Positions 16,846-24,915 of a stretch of DNA of 63,489 nucleotides are shown here, one piece after another. Every line of letters starts with the position of its first letter. Position 1 is the stretch's first letter. Source of the DNA: Soehngenia sp. (GTDB lineage: Bacteria > Bacillota > Clostridia > Tissierellales > Tissierellaceae); assembly GCA_024637045.1 (NCBI GenBank), contig JAGXFX010000013.1:1-63489 (forward strand). Direction: 5' to 3'. Position numbers and translations under genes: made by a program. Under the pieces are notes generated by a model. That model worked only from the letters and a program-made list of their open reading frames with translations, searched no databases and had not been told where the DNA came from.

Positions 16846-17349
16846 GTGATTAAAGTCGATGTAGTGGAAAAAATGAATGAAGAAGATAGACTTAGATACA
16901 TGAATCTCCTTCTTAAGGGACAGCTGGATTCAGAAAAGAATGAATTGGCAAATCTGTCAAACGCAACTGCCATAATCAAGGCTTGTGTGGAGGATCTTAA
17001 CTGGGCAGGATTTTATCTTATGGACAATGGTGAACTGGTACTGGGTCCATTCCAGGGATTGCCTGCTTGCAATAGAATTCAGGTTGGAAAAGGAGTATGC
17101 GGTACGGCAGTAAACGAATTGAAAACTCAGCTGGTAGCGGATGTTAATCTGTTCCCGGGTCATATCGCCTGCGATTCTGCTTCAAATTCAGAATTGGTTG
17201 TACCAATAGTTAAGGACGGCAAGGTTTATGGAGTGTTGGATCTTGATAGTCCTTCCAAGGATAGATTTCAGGAGCTCCACCAGAAATATTTTGAGAAATT
17301 TGTTCACATCTTGAATGAATATATTGATTGGGAAAAAGTTACAGCTTAA
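16846..17349 (+). CDS. msrC: free methionine-(R)-sulfoxide reductase (GAF domain, fRMsr)
   Basis: The 167-residue protein is a single GAF domain with the three cysteines of the fRMsr family: LPACNRIQVGKGVCG provides two and FPGHIACDSASNSELVVPI the third. These enzymes reduce free, not peptide-bound, Met-R-sulfoxide. The start is GTG at 16846 after a GGGGGG site; a GTG 18 bases earlier would overlap msrA. The close spacing to msrA suggests one antioxidant transcript. Confidence 0.9.
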   Translation: MIKVDVVEKMNEEDRLRYMNLLLKGQLDSEKNELANLSNATAIIKACVEDLNWAGFYLMDNGELVLGPFQGLPACNRIQVGKGVCGTAVNELKTQLVADVNLFPGHIACDSASNSELVVPIVKDGKVYGVLDLDSPSKDRFQELHQKYFEKFVHILNEYIDWEKVTA

Positions 17350-17375
17350 GAATACCTCAGACAGGAGTTGTATAC

Positions 17376-18674
17376 ATGAGCAGAGCACAAGAATTCCATA
17401 AAATGATTGAAAACTCCAGGTTGGTTGCAGAAGAAATTTTGGATAAGGACGCACCAGCATTTACGAGTGAGTCACACAACAGGCCCACAGGTGAGAACAG
17501 ATTGTATCTGGGTGACAATATCCATGCAATGCTAAGCCTGATTGAGGATGGGTTCAAGGGCAGGTTGGACCTTGTCTATATTGACCCACCTTTTTTCTCG
17601 GGATCTGACTATCGCAAAAGGATTTCAATTGGCAAGGGCGATGATGAACTTGTTTTCTATAACAATGCATACAAGGATACCTGGAAGGATGGACTGATGG
17701 ACTACCTGGGGATGATTTCAATCCGTCTTTTTTTGATTTGGGAGCTGTTATCTGAAAAAGGGACGATTTATGTTCATGTCGATTCTAGAACAAGTCATTA
17801 TATGAGATTGATTCTGGATGAAGTATTTGGTGAAAACAAATTTTTGAATGAAATAATATGGTCATACAAGTCTGGTGGTGCCGGGAGAAAAAGTTTCTCA
17901 AAGAAACACGACAATATTCTGGTATACACAAAGACCAAGGACTTTATCTTTAATCCATTGAAGGAAAAGTCCTATAACCGTGGAATGAAGCCATACAGAT
18001 TTAAGAACGTTCTGGAGTACGAAGATGAGATTGGATGGCATACTCTTGTAAATATGAAGGATGTATGGAATGTCGATATGGTTGGCAGGACATCTTCTGA
18101 AAGAGTGGGATACGAAACTCAGAAACCTGAAGCGCTGCTTCAAAGAATAATAAAAGCATCCTCAAATGAAGATTCCATAGTAGGGGACTTCTTTATGGGA
18201 AGTGGAACCACAATCAAAGTGGCAGAAAAAAATGGAAGAAGATGGATCGGTGCTGACAACAGTATTCACAGTGTTGTAACCTGTGCAAGCAGGCTGGGAG
18301 ATTCAGCAGGGTACACACTATTTCACAATCTGGATATGGAGGACTCAATAATTGACTTTTCAGTTGATGTGAATAGAACCAGTGAAGGGATATGCGTTTC
18401 AATTGAGGATATAAGCATTGATAAGAATTTTATAACAAAAAATTCATCAGATCCTGAACTGGCAGAAAAAATCCTTAAGGAAAAACCCTCAAAATACATT
18501 GACTATCTGGGAGTATATAGGGTAAATATTCATAGAGAATGCATCCGGGAATGGTATGGTCCAGAGATTGAAATGGAGTTTGACCTAGAGGATTCCTTCC
18601 AAAAGGAAGACCGTATTGTTATAAGATTGATTGATATATTCGGAAACATTGCAGAGAAAGAATTGGAGGGATAA
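17376..18674 (+). CDS. orphan beta-class DNA methyltransferase (Type III Mod-like)
   Basis: The 432-residue site-specific DNA methylase has the catalytic motif IV DPPF at residues 70-73, and AdoMet motif I (GDFFMGSGTT) about 200 residues later. This is the beta-class order used by Type III Mod subunits and many N6-adenine or N4-cytosine enzymes. The region between the motifs should hold the target recognition domain, and about 120 C-terminal residues are unassigned. No restriction subunit is nearby; the gene sits between msrC and pepD, one base from the latter, which suggests a stably held orphan methylase. Start ATG at 17376 has an AGGAG site. Confidence 0.85.
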   Translation: MSRAQEFHKMIENSRLVAEEILDKDAPAFTSESHNRPTGENRLYLGDNIHAMLSLIEDGFKGRLDLVYIDPPFFSGSDYRKRISIGKGDDELVFYNNAYKDTWKDGLMDYLGMISIRLFLIWELLSEKGTIYVHVDSRTSHYMRLILDEVFGENKFLNEIIWSYKSGGAGRKSFSKKHDNILVYTKTKDFIFNPLKEKSYNRGMKPYRFKNVLEYEDEIGWHTLVNMKDVWNVDMVGRTSSERVGYETQKPEALLQRIIKASSNEDSIVGDFFMGSGTTIKVAEKNGRRWIGADNSIHSVVTCASRLGDSAGYTLFHNLDMEDSIIDFSVDVNRTSEGICVSIEDISIDKNFITKNSSDPELAEKILKEKPSKYIDYLGVYRVNIHRECIREWYGPEIEMEFDLEDSFQKEDRIVIRLIDIFGNIAEKELEG

Positions 18675-18675
18675 G

Positions 18676-20118
18676 ATGAGGAAAACAGAGGGGCTTAAAC
18701 CCGACAGAGTGTTTTATTATTTTGAAGAACTGACAAAGATACCAAGGTGTTCATATGACGAGCAAAGAGTCAGCGACTATTTAAAAAGCGTCGGCGTAGG
18801 ATTGGGTTTAGAGGTAATTCAGGATGAAGCATTGAATATCATCATAAGAAAACCTGGAACAAAAGGCTATGAGAACAAGCCGATTGTAATTATCCAGGGG
18901 CACATGGACATGGTTTGTGAGAAGGCAGATGACTGTGATATTGATTTTTCAAAAGACCCAATACCTTTTGAAATCGAGGGAGACTTTATGGTCGCCAATA
19001 AGACAACCCTTGGAGCTGATAATGGAATAGCTGTTGCAATGGGACTGGCAATTCTGGAATCAGAAGATATCCCACATCCACCAATCGAGCTGCTTGTCAC
19101 GACAAACGAGGAATCTGGGATGTCAGGAGCAAAGGAACTGGATGTAAACAACCTAAAGGGCAAGATTCTTATAAACATAGATTCCGAGGAAGAAGGAACA
19201 CTGCTTGTAAGCTGCGCCGGTGGAACAAGGCTGATGGTTACGGCTCCCGTTGAGTGGACTGAATCGAAGAACAAGGCGTATGAGCTTAGAATCAGCGGAC
19301 TTCAAGGTGGTCACTCAGGGATGGAGATTGACAAGGGTAGAGGAAATTCAAATCGTCTTTTAGCTAGAGTTCTCCATGGAATGAAAAAACTGGATTATCA
19401 ACTTTTGCGCATCGAAGGTGGTTCAAAATCAAATGCAATACCAAGACTTTCAATTGCAAAGATTTCTTTGGATGATGATAATCTGGAAAAGGCAAGAACA
19501 CTTGCAAAGGAATATCAGGAAGCTTACAGGAACGAACTTGCCACCAGCGACAACGGTGTTTTCGTAACTCTTGAGGAAACTGAAGAAACTGACACTGCAA
19601 TGACCAACAAAATCAGGGATAAAATAATTTCAGCCATGATGCTTATACCAACAGGAGTACAATCCATGAGTCAGGATATTGAAGGTCTTGTGGAAAGTTC
19701 AAACAACATGGGTGTAGTAAAAACCGAGGAAGATAGCGTAACAATTGAAAATGCGATTAGAAGTTCAGTCAAGACATTGAAGGAGTATATAGCTGCTCAG
19801 ATTGGAGCACTGGCTGAAAGCCTGGAGCTCGATTGGGAGAAATCAGGAGACTATCCTGCATGGGAATACAGAAAAGACTCATATATCAGAGATGTTTTTA
19901 TTGAGGCCCACAAGGAAGTGACTGGCAAGGACCCAAATGTTGAAGCTATTCATGCCGGACTCGAGTGTGGTCTATTTGATGAGGTGATGGAAGATGTTGA
20001 TATGATATCCCTTGGACCGGATATGTCTGGAGTTCATGCACCTGGTGAAAAGCTAAGTGTTTCATCTACTGAGAGAACATACAAATTACTTCTTGAAGCA
20101 TTGAAAAAAATAAATTGA
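18676..20118 (+). CDS. pepD: aminoacyl-histidine dipeptidase (M20 family PepD)
   Basis: The 480-residue dizinc peptidase cleaves Xaa-His and other dipeptides in the cytoplasm. M20 features are IVIIQGHMDMVCEK (metal His and catalytic Asp), TTLGADNGIAVAMGLAIL, TTNEESGMSGAKEL (catalytic Glu) and LQGGHSGMEIDKGRGN in the lid domain; a late HAGLECGLFDE carries another ligand. The start is set by GGAGGG upstream of 18676. It may supply histidine, which could feed the histidine ammonia-lyase elsewhere in the window. Confidence 0.95.
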   Translation: MRKTEGLKPDRVFYYFEELTKIPRCSYDEQRVSDYLKSVGVGLGLEVIQDEALNIIIRKPGTKGYENKPIVIIQGHMDMVCEKADDCDIDFSKDPIPFEIEGDFMVANKTTLGADNGIAVAMGLAILESEDIPHPPIELLVTTNEESGMSGAKELDVNNLKGKILINIDSEEEGTLLVSCAGGTRLMVTAPVEWTESKNKAYELRISGLQGGHSGMEIDKGRGNSNRLLARVLHGMKKLDYQLLRIEGGSKSNAIPRLSIAKISLDDDNLEKARTLAKEYQEAYRNELATSDNGVFVTLEETEETDTAMTNKIRDKIISAMMLIPTGVQSMSQDIEGLVESSNNMGVVKTEEDSVTIENAIRSSVKTLKEYIAAQIGALAESLELDWEKSGDYPAWEYRKDSYIRDVFIEAHKEVTGKDPNVEAIHAGLECGLFDEVMEDVDMISLGPDMSGVHAPGEKLSVSSTERTYKLLLEALKKIN

Positions 20119-20187
20119 GTTTTCACTTGAATAATGTCCACCAAATAAGGTACTATATCAGTATAATATAAAAAAAGGAGAATGATG

Positions 20188-20559
20188 ATGAGCGATAACA
20201 AACATGTGCACGATGAAAATTGTAACCACGATCACGACCACGACCACAATCACGACCACGAGCATGAGCATGACAATGAGGAAATGGAGATAATGACCCT
20301 TACTCTTGACGACGAAACTGAACTTGAGTGTGCGGTAATTGGAATATTCGAAGTAGAGGATAAGGAATATATTGCACTTCTTCCATTGGGAGATGACGAA
20401 GAGGAAGAGGAAGACGAAGTTCTGCTATATGAATACAAGGAACTAGAGGAAGAGGAGTTTGAGCTTGCCTTGATTGATGACGAAGAGGAATTCGAGCTTG
20501 TTTCAGAAGCTTTCTATGCACTATACACTGATGAGGAAGAAGAAGAAGACGAAGAGTAG
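20188..20559 (+). CDS. DUF1292 acidic protein with His/Asp-rich N terminus
   Basis: The 123-residue protein belongs to DUF1292, small acidic Firmicute proteins of unknown function with the block LECAVIGIFEVEDKEYIALLP. Before that domain lies an unusual tail of about 25 residues in which His alternates with Asp, Glu and Asn, as in HDHDHDHNHDHEHEHD, with a single Cys. Such tails bind Ni, Zn or Co in metallochaperones. The C terminus ends in an EEEEEDEE-type run. Three ATG codons are in tandem; the third has the best spacing to AAAGGAG. A terminator follows. Confidence 0.85.
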   Translation: MSDNKHVHDENCNHDHDHDHNHDHEHEHDNEEMEIMTLTLDDETELECAVIGIFEVEDKEYIALLPLGDDEEEEEDEVLLYEYKELEEEEFELALIDDEEEFELVSEAFYALYTDEEEEEDEE

Positions 20560-20569
20560 TCTAAATGGG

Positions 20570-20600
20570 AAGTACTTTGCATCTGCAAGGTACTTTCTTT
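20570..20600 (+). terminator. terminator of the DUF1292 gene
   Basis: AAGTACTTTGCA pairs with TGCAAGGTACTT (one wobble) around a two-base centre, then TCTTTC. Its position makes the ATG at 20565 unlikely as start of the next gene. Confidence 0.75.
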
Positions 20601-20618
20601 CAATATGAGGTGACTGAC

Positions 20619-21452
20619 TTGTATAAGCTAATAGCAATAGATCTTGATGGGACACTTTTAAATAGCAGAAAAAAGATATCAACCGAAAACCGGGATATGA
20701 TAAATCACATTATTAGTCTTGGATATCAGGTTGTAATAGCAACTGGGAGAAGATATTATTCTGCGAAGCTGCTTGTAGATGAACTTGATAGCCATCTTGT
20801 TATTATGGCAAACAATGGCAATATTGTAAGGAGTTCAATGGATGATGTTGTTTTGATCTCAAAGTTTCTGGACAAGGAGTCTTACTGGGATATTCTCGAT
20901 GAGGCAAAGACATATAATCTTCGAGGTATAGTCCATGTTGATAAATACCTGGAAGGAATTGACATGGTCGTGGAGCAGGATGATCTGAACAATGATCATA
21001 TGAAATATCTTACTGAACAGGATAAAAGATACTTGATATTGCCTGAAAAGGAACTCTATCTTCTCGACAGGGTGCTTGCGGTTGTTTTTCCCGGAGATTT
21101 AAAGTCCGTTCATAAATTCAGTGATGCAATTCTCGAAAAGTATCCTGAGAGATACAGCTCGCATGTACTTGAGAATATATATATTGCAGAGGCGATGTAC
21201 GAGGCAATGAATCCTGGTGGCAGCAAATGGAAGACTTTGCTTGAGTATGCAAGTTCAATCAGTATTAAACCTGAAGAGATAATTGCAATAGGCGATGACA
21301 ACAACGATGTTGATATGATTCTTAATGCAGGTCTTGGGATTGCAATGAAAAATTCAAGCGGGCTTGCAAAGGAAGCAGCTGATATTGTAACAGAGAAGGA
21401 TAACGACCATTCCGGTCTTGCAGACGTATTGAAGAGGGTCTTGAATGTATAG
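20619..21452 (+). CDS. HAD-superfamily Cof-type phosphatase
   Basis: The 278-residue cytoplasmic phosphatase is of the Cof/YwpJ group (HAD type IIB). Motif I is AIDLDGTLLNSRKKIS with the Asp nucleophile; motif II is in VVIATGRRYYSA; motif IV is AIGDDNNDVDMI, and GGSKWKTL carries the motif III Lys. Substrates of this group are sugar phosphates or flavin and pyridoxal phosphates and cannot be predicted. The TTG at 20619 after GAGGTGA is the preferred start. Confidence 0.9.
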   Translation: MYKLIAIDLDGTLLNSRKKISTENRDMINHIISLGYQVVIATGRRYYSAKLLVDELDSHLVIMANNGNIVRSSMDDVVLISKFLDKESYWDILDEAKTYNLRGIVHVDKYLEGIDMVVEQDDLNNDHMKYLTEQDKRYLILPEKELYLLDRVLAVVFPGDLKSVHKFSDAILEKYPERYSSHVLENIYIAEAMYEAMNPGGSKWKTLLEYASSISIKPEEIIAIGDDNNDVDMILNAGLGIAMKNSSGLAKEAADIVTEKDNDHSGLADVLKRVLNV

Positions 21453-21467
21453 AATCAGAGGTGTAAA

Positions 21468-22418
21468 GTGGAAAAAGAAGTATATAATATATATTCCAGC
21501 TATTTAAAAGATAAATATGGAGAAAAGGTCTACAAGCTTCCCGTCAAGCTACCGCTAACTTGTCCGAACAGGGATGGAAACCTAAGCAGTGGTGGATGCA
21601 CCTTTTGCGGAGAGGAGGGAGGATCTTTTGAGAACCTTTCATCCTGCCTGAGTGTGGAGGAACAATTGTCGAGGAATAAAGAGCATATAGGCAAGAAATA
21701 CAAGGCAAAAAAATTCATTGCATATTTTCAGAATTTTTCCAACACATATATGCCTTTTGATGTTTTTAAAAGGTATATAACTGAAGCTTTACAGGAAGAT
21801 ATTGTTGGAATTTCAGTGTCTACAAGACCTGATTGCATCGACGCGAAATATTTGCAATTTCTAAGTGATATCAAGTATAATAAGGGTATAGATATAACAA
21901 TCGAGTTGGGGCTTCAGACCGTAAACTATCATAGTCTGAAAAAAGTCAACAGGGGACATGGACTTGCTGAGTTTATTGAAGCTGTATTAAGTATTAAAAG
22001 CAGTGGGTTAAGAGTATGTGCCCATGTAATACCGAACTTACCCTGGGACGACATGACGGATGTAATTGAAACTTCAAGAGTTATTTCAGCTTTGGGAGTT
22101 CATGAAGTCAAGCTACACAGTCTCTACTTGATGGAAAATACTGTGATGGCAAGGCAGTATGAAAATGGTGAATTTGAGCTTCATCCAAAAGAGGAGTACA
22201 TCAAAAGGACAATCGCTTTTCTGGAGTATCTGGACCCGAATGTTGTAGTACAGAGAATTATCGGGAGGGCTCCTGAAGAGGGTGCGATTTTTGTCAACTG
22301 GCAGGAATCATGGTGGAAGATCAGAGATGAAATTATTCACCGCATGGAACATGAAAATACATACCAGGGAAAGAGATTCAACTACCTTGGTGGTAAAGCC
22401 TTAAGAATCTTTAATTAA
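21468..22418 (+). CDS. radical SAM protein (TIGR01212 / YtqA family)
   Basis: The 316-residue protein has a radical SAM iron-sulfur motif of unusual spacing, with cysteines in CPNRDGNLSSGGCTFC (about residues 28-43), as in the TIGR01212/YhcC/YtqA family related to Elp3-like enzymes. Other blocks are ISVSTRPDCID, ELGLQTVNYHSLKKVNRGHG and VQRIIGRAPEEGAIFVNW. It probably modifies tRNA or another RNA; the reaction is not settled. The start is GTG with a modest GAGGTG site, 15 bases after the HAD gene, so the two may be one transcript. Confidence 0.9.
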   Translation: MEKEVYNIYSSYLKDKYGEKVYKLPVKLPLTCPNRDGNLSSGGCTFCGEEGGSFENLSSCLSVEEQLSRNKEHIGKKYKAKKFIAYFQNFSNTYMPFDVFKRYITEALQEDIVGISVSTRPDCIDAKYLQFLSDIKYNKGIDITIELGLQTVNYHSLKKVNRGHGLAEFIEAVLSIKSSGLRVCAHVIPNLPWDDMTDVIETSRVISALGVHEVKLHSLYLMENTVMARQYENGEFELHPKEEYIKRTIAFLEYLDPNVVVQRIIGRAPEEGAIFVNWQESWWKIRDEIIHRMEHENTYQGKRFNYLGGKALRIFN

Positions 22419-22467
22419 TCATCTGGAGAAGGATAAATTCAAGACAAGAAAGGTAAGGTGGTTTATC

Positions 22468-22890
22468 ATGGTTAAATTCATTTTAGGTGAGAAGGGTTCA
22501 GGGAAGACAAAATGGTTAATCGACAACGCCAACAAGGATATGACAGAGGGCAATGGCAATATTGCGTTTGTTGACGTGGACGATAATCACATTTTCAGCT
22601 TGAACTATAATGTTAGACTGATTAATGCCATGGAGTTCAACGTGCTTAATGTACGGTCCTTCTATGGCTTTTTATGTGGGGTAATGGCGATGGACTACGA
22701 TCTGGAGAAAATCTATGTGGATGGGATCTACAAGCTTATGAGTGTTGAGTTCAACGACATGGTGTACTTAATTGATTCACTGAAGAGGATTTCAGAGAAA
22801 TTTGAAGTTGAATTTTACATCAATATTGACTACACAATGGCTGAGATTCCTGAGAATCTAAAACCATACTGCCACGAAATAGAGATTTAA
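22468..22890 (+). CDS. small P-loop NTPase-like protein, uncharacterised
   Basis: The 140-residue protein begins MVKFILGEKGSGKTKWL with a Walker A motif (GEKGSGKT, residues 7-14), followed by a short hydrophobic strand IAFVDVDD as possible second strand and KIYVDGIYK in the middle. It is too small for a full AAA or kinase domain. I do not recognise the family. A GTGG-type site precedes the ATG and a strong terminator follows. Confidence 0.75.
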   Translation: MVKFILGEKGSGKTKWLIDNANKDMTEGNGNIAFVDVDDNHIFSLNYNVRLINAMEFNVLNVRSFYGFLCGVMAMDYDLEKIYVDGIYKLMSVEFNDMVYLIDSLKRISEKFEVEFYINIDYTMAEIPENLKPYCHEIEI

Positions 22891-22894
22891 AGGG

Positions 22895-22923
22895 AGGGAG
22901 CCTTCGGGCTCCTTCAGTTTTTT
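22895..22923 (+). terminator. terminator of the small P-loop gene
   Basis: GGAGCC, TTCG loop, GGCTCC, then a spacer and TTTTTT. Confidence 0.8.
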
Positions 22924-22942
22924 GGATTAGGGGGTGAAAAAA

Positions 22943-23662
22943 GTGAGGAAAGAGAGACTTGACAAGGTTCTATCCAATATGGGTATTGGTACAAGAAAAG
23001 AAGTCAAGGAGATGATAAAAGCGGGGATGGTAACCATAAATGGGAATACTATCAAATCGGCCGACTACAAAGTGAATGTCGAGGAAGATGAAATAATATG
23101 TGGAGGTCAGAGGGTAAGATACAGGGAGTTTGTATACCTGATGATGAATAAACCAAGTGGAATGGTTTCATCGACGGATGACCCAAGAGATTCCACTGTA
23201 ATTGAACTGTTGGATGACTATTATAAAAACTTCAGACCATTTCCCGTAGGTAGACTGGATAAAGACACAGAAGGATTGCTGCTAATTACAAATGACGGCA
23301 AACTTGCTCACGATTTACTATCCCCCAAGAACAAAGTCGATAAAACCTACTTCGCTACCATTGAGGGAGTGTTGGAGGATGAACACGTAGAAGCATTCGA
23401 GAAGGGAATATTACTGGAGGATGGTTACAATACCCTGCCTGCAGTGTTAAGAATCATATCATCAGGCGTTATTTCAGCAGCTGAAATCACCATACAGGAA
23501 GGAAAATATCATCAGGTTAAAAGAATGATGGGCGCTTTGGGTATGAGAGTCTCTTATCTTAAGAGACTAAGAATGGGACCGATCCCCCTTGACAAGATTT
23601 TGGAGCCCGGACAATACAGAGAACTCACTGAAGATGAAATTAACTTGTTGCTGAACAGGTGA
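22943..23662 (+). CDS. rluB: pseudouridine synthase (RsuA/RluB family)
   Basis: The 239-residue enzyme has an N-terminal S4 RNA-binding domain (RKERLDKVLSNMGIGTRKEV, split over residues 2-21) and a catalytic domain with VGRLDKDTEGLLLITNDG, whose Asp is the nucleophile. KYHQVKRMMGALGMRV is the usual C-terminal signature. The target is a uridine in rRNA (16S or 23S); the RsuA, RluB and RluE subfamilies are hard to tell apart. Both GTG 22934 and GTG 22943 are possible; the second leaves room for the GGGGTGA site. Confidence 0.9.
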   Translation: MRKERLDKVLSNMGIGTRKEVKEMIKAGMVTINGNTIKSADYKVNVEEDEIICGGQRVRYREFVYLMMNKPSGMVSSTDDPRDSTVIELLDDYYKNFRPFPVGRLDKDTEGLLLITNDGKLAHDLLSPKNKVDKTYFATIEGVLEDEHVEAFEKGILLEDGYNTLPAVLRIISSGVISAAEITIQEGKYHQVKRMMGALGMRVSYLKRLRMGPIPLDKILEPGQYRELTEDEINLLLNR

Positions 23663-23717
23663 TGTATGGTATAATACCAATAAGAATAGAGATTAAAAAT
23701 TAGAATGGGTGTATAAT

Positions 23718-24269
23718 TTGATTTATCATAAGAAAAAAGGTTTATTTGAGACTTTCTTTGAACACAGGTCTGCTCTTATTACTCAATACGAAAACCGAGA
23801 TATAACCAAGAGAGAGTTTCTAGAGTACAATTATGATTTTGTAAGAAGAATGAATGTGAAGCCCTTTATCAGAGTGGATAGCTTTGAAAAGGGAATGTAC
23901 AATTATCAGTATTACAATGTATTGGCAAAATATTTCAGAATGCTTGCAAAAGAGGTTAAATCTTCCAGGAAGCATCAGAGGTATTATGTTCAGTATCTCA
24001 ACAAAGGCAACAACTACTATCACGAAAAGGACAAGTCTGCACTTGCGCTCTTAAAGCTAATTGACTTTGAGGGTGTGGAAGCATACTTTATCAAGTGTGA
24101 ATCAAAAGGTCTGAAGGATAAGCTTTACGAGATATTGCTTTTGGATTACAAGGAGGCAATCTTCCACTCAAAGGCGATCTGGCTTCTGGATATTTTAAAG
24201 GAAGAGGGAGTCTTTTCAGACAAGAGAAGGATATCAGTAATAGATGAGTATATAAATGAGACGTATTAA
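23718..24269 (+). CDS. uncharacterised protein, probably DUF6648 family
   Basis: The protein of about 183 residues is helical and rich in Tyr, Lys and Phe, with LIYHKKKGLFETFFEHR at the start and RYYVQYLNKGNNYYHEKDKS in the middle. It has no signal peptide, membrane segment or catalytic motif. It resembles conserved Clostridia proteins of unknown function. The start is uncertain: TTG 23718 has GGGTG six bases upstream, while GTG 23709 overlaps that site. A promoter with TATAAT at about 23670 lies just upstream. Confidence 0.7.
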   Translation: MIYHKKKGLFETFFEHRSALITQYENRDITKREFLEYNYDFVRRMNVKPFIRVDSFEKGMYNYQYYNVLAKYFRMLAKEVKSSRKHQRYYVQYLNKGNNYYHEKDKSALALLKLIDFEGVEAYFIKCESKGLKDKLYEILLLDYKEAIFHSKAIWLLDILKEEGVFSDKRRISVIDEYINETY

Positions 24270-24271
24270 AT

Positions 24272-24300
24272 AAGACTGGCCAATTTTGGCCAGTCTTTTA
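24272..24300. terminator. bidirectional terminator
   Basis: AAGACTGGCCA and TGGCCAGTCTT form a perfect 11-pair stem with a short loop, followed by TTTATTTT on the plus strand and preceded by an A-rich stretch that gives T residues on the minus strand. It serves the two convergent genes. Confidence 0.9.
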
Positions 24301-24813
24301 TTTTGTTAGCAGTCTTACTACATCTTCAGTGGGAAGTCCCTGCTGAATATTGTATGAACCTGATTTTAACTTGGTGTCCAATCCCAATTCTACAGCCTTT
24401 GCAATAAACTCTCTGCTGCTGGATACAACACCTTTTTCCTCAAGCAATAGTCCAATCTTTCCAGGCATGCTGCCTACAGGAATTTCAACTTTAACTATTA
24501 CAGGAGATGATGGCTGTGTTGGTTGCGGAGGTTGTTCCTGTGGTTCTTCAACAGGATTCTCTTCGTTTGAAGGATCCTGCTCTGGGTCAGTGTTTTCAGA
24601 TGGATCACCTTCAACAGCGGAAGGTTCATCATCTTCTCTGCTGCTATTATCGACCACTATTTGCCCGGGAGTCTGTGATTCAAACGCATCTTTTGCGAAT
24701 AGTACGTCCAGTCTCCAACCAATTACACCTACGACAACCACTATTATGAATATCATAAAAATATAATCGATTGAGTCGTACAAAATATCTCTGATTTTGT
24801 CAATTAACTTCAT
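24298..24813 (-). CDS. membrane protein with MltG/YceG-like LysM domain but no catalytic domain
   Basis: The 171-residue protein has a short cytoplasmic N terminus, one membrane helix (about residues 18-40, very Ile/Val rich), a long Pro/Glu/Asp/Ser linker (about 50-100) and a terminal domain of about 60 residues. The last reads IPVGSMPGKIGLLLEEKGVV and SGSYNIQQGLPTEDVVRLLT, which matches the LysM-like first domain of the endolytic transglycosylase MltG. The catalytic domain with its Glu is absent. The start at 24813 has AGAGGTGA correctly spaced, better than an ATG 54 bases earlier. A divergent pseudouridine synthase lies upstream. It may bind glycan or recruit wall enzymes. Confidence 0.8.
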   Translation of the reverse strand: MKLIDKIRDILYDSIDYIFMIFIIVVVVGVIGWRLDVLFAKDAFESQTPGQIVVDNSSREDDEPSAVEGDPSENTDPEQDPSNEENPVEEPQEQPPQPTQPSSPVIVKVEIPVGSMPGKIGLLLEEKGVVSSSREFIAKAVELGLDTKLKSGSYNIQQGLPTEDVVRLLTK

Positions 24814-24915
24814 CCAGTTTTCACCTCTATGTCTTCTAAACGTCTGTTTTTTTCCTTTTTTACTCATATTGTAGTATAATTATATCATAATCTATAAGAA
24901 AAGGTGAGATAAACT

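Noticed and set aside
17376..18674. Restriction-modification or phage defence island
   Set aside because: Only a methylase is present; neighbours are core repair and peptidase genes and no toxin, nuclease or integrase was seen.
20221..20280. Short tandem repeat resembling a CRISPR or microsatellite
   Set aside because: It is a coding run of CAC/GAC codons for His/Asp in the DUF1292 protein, in frame and without spacers.
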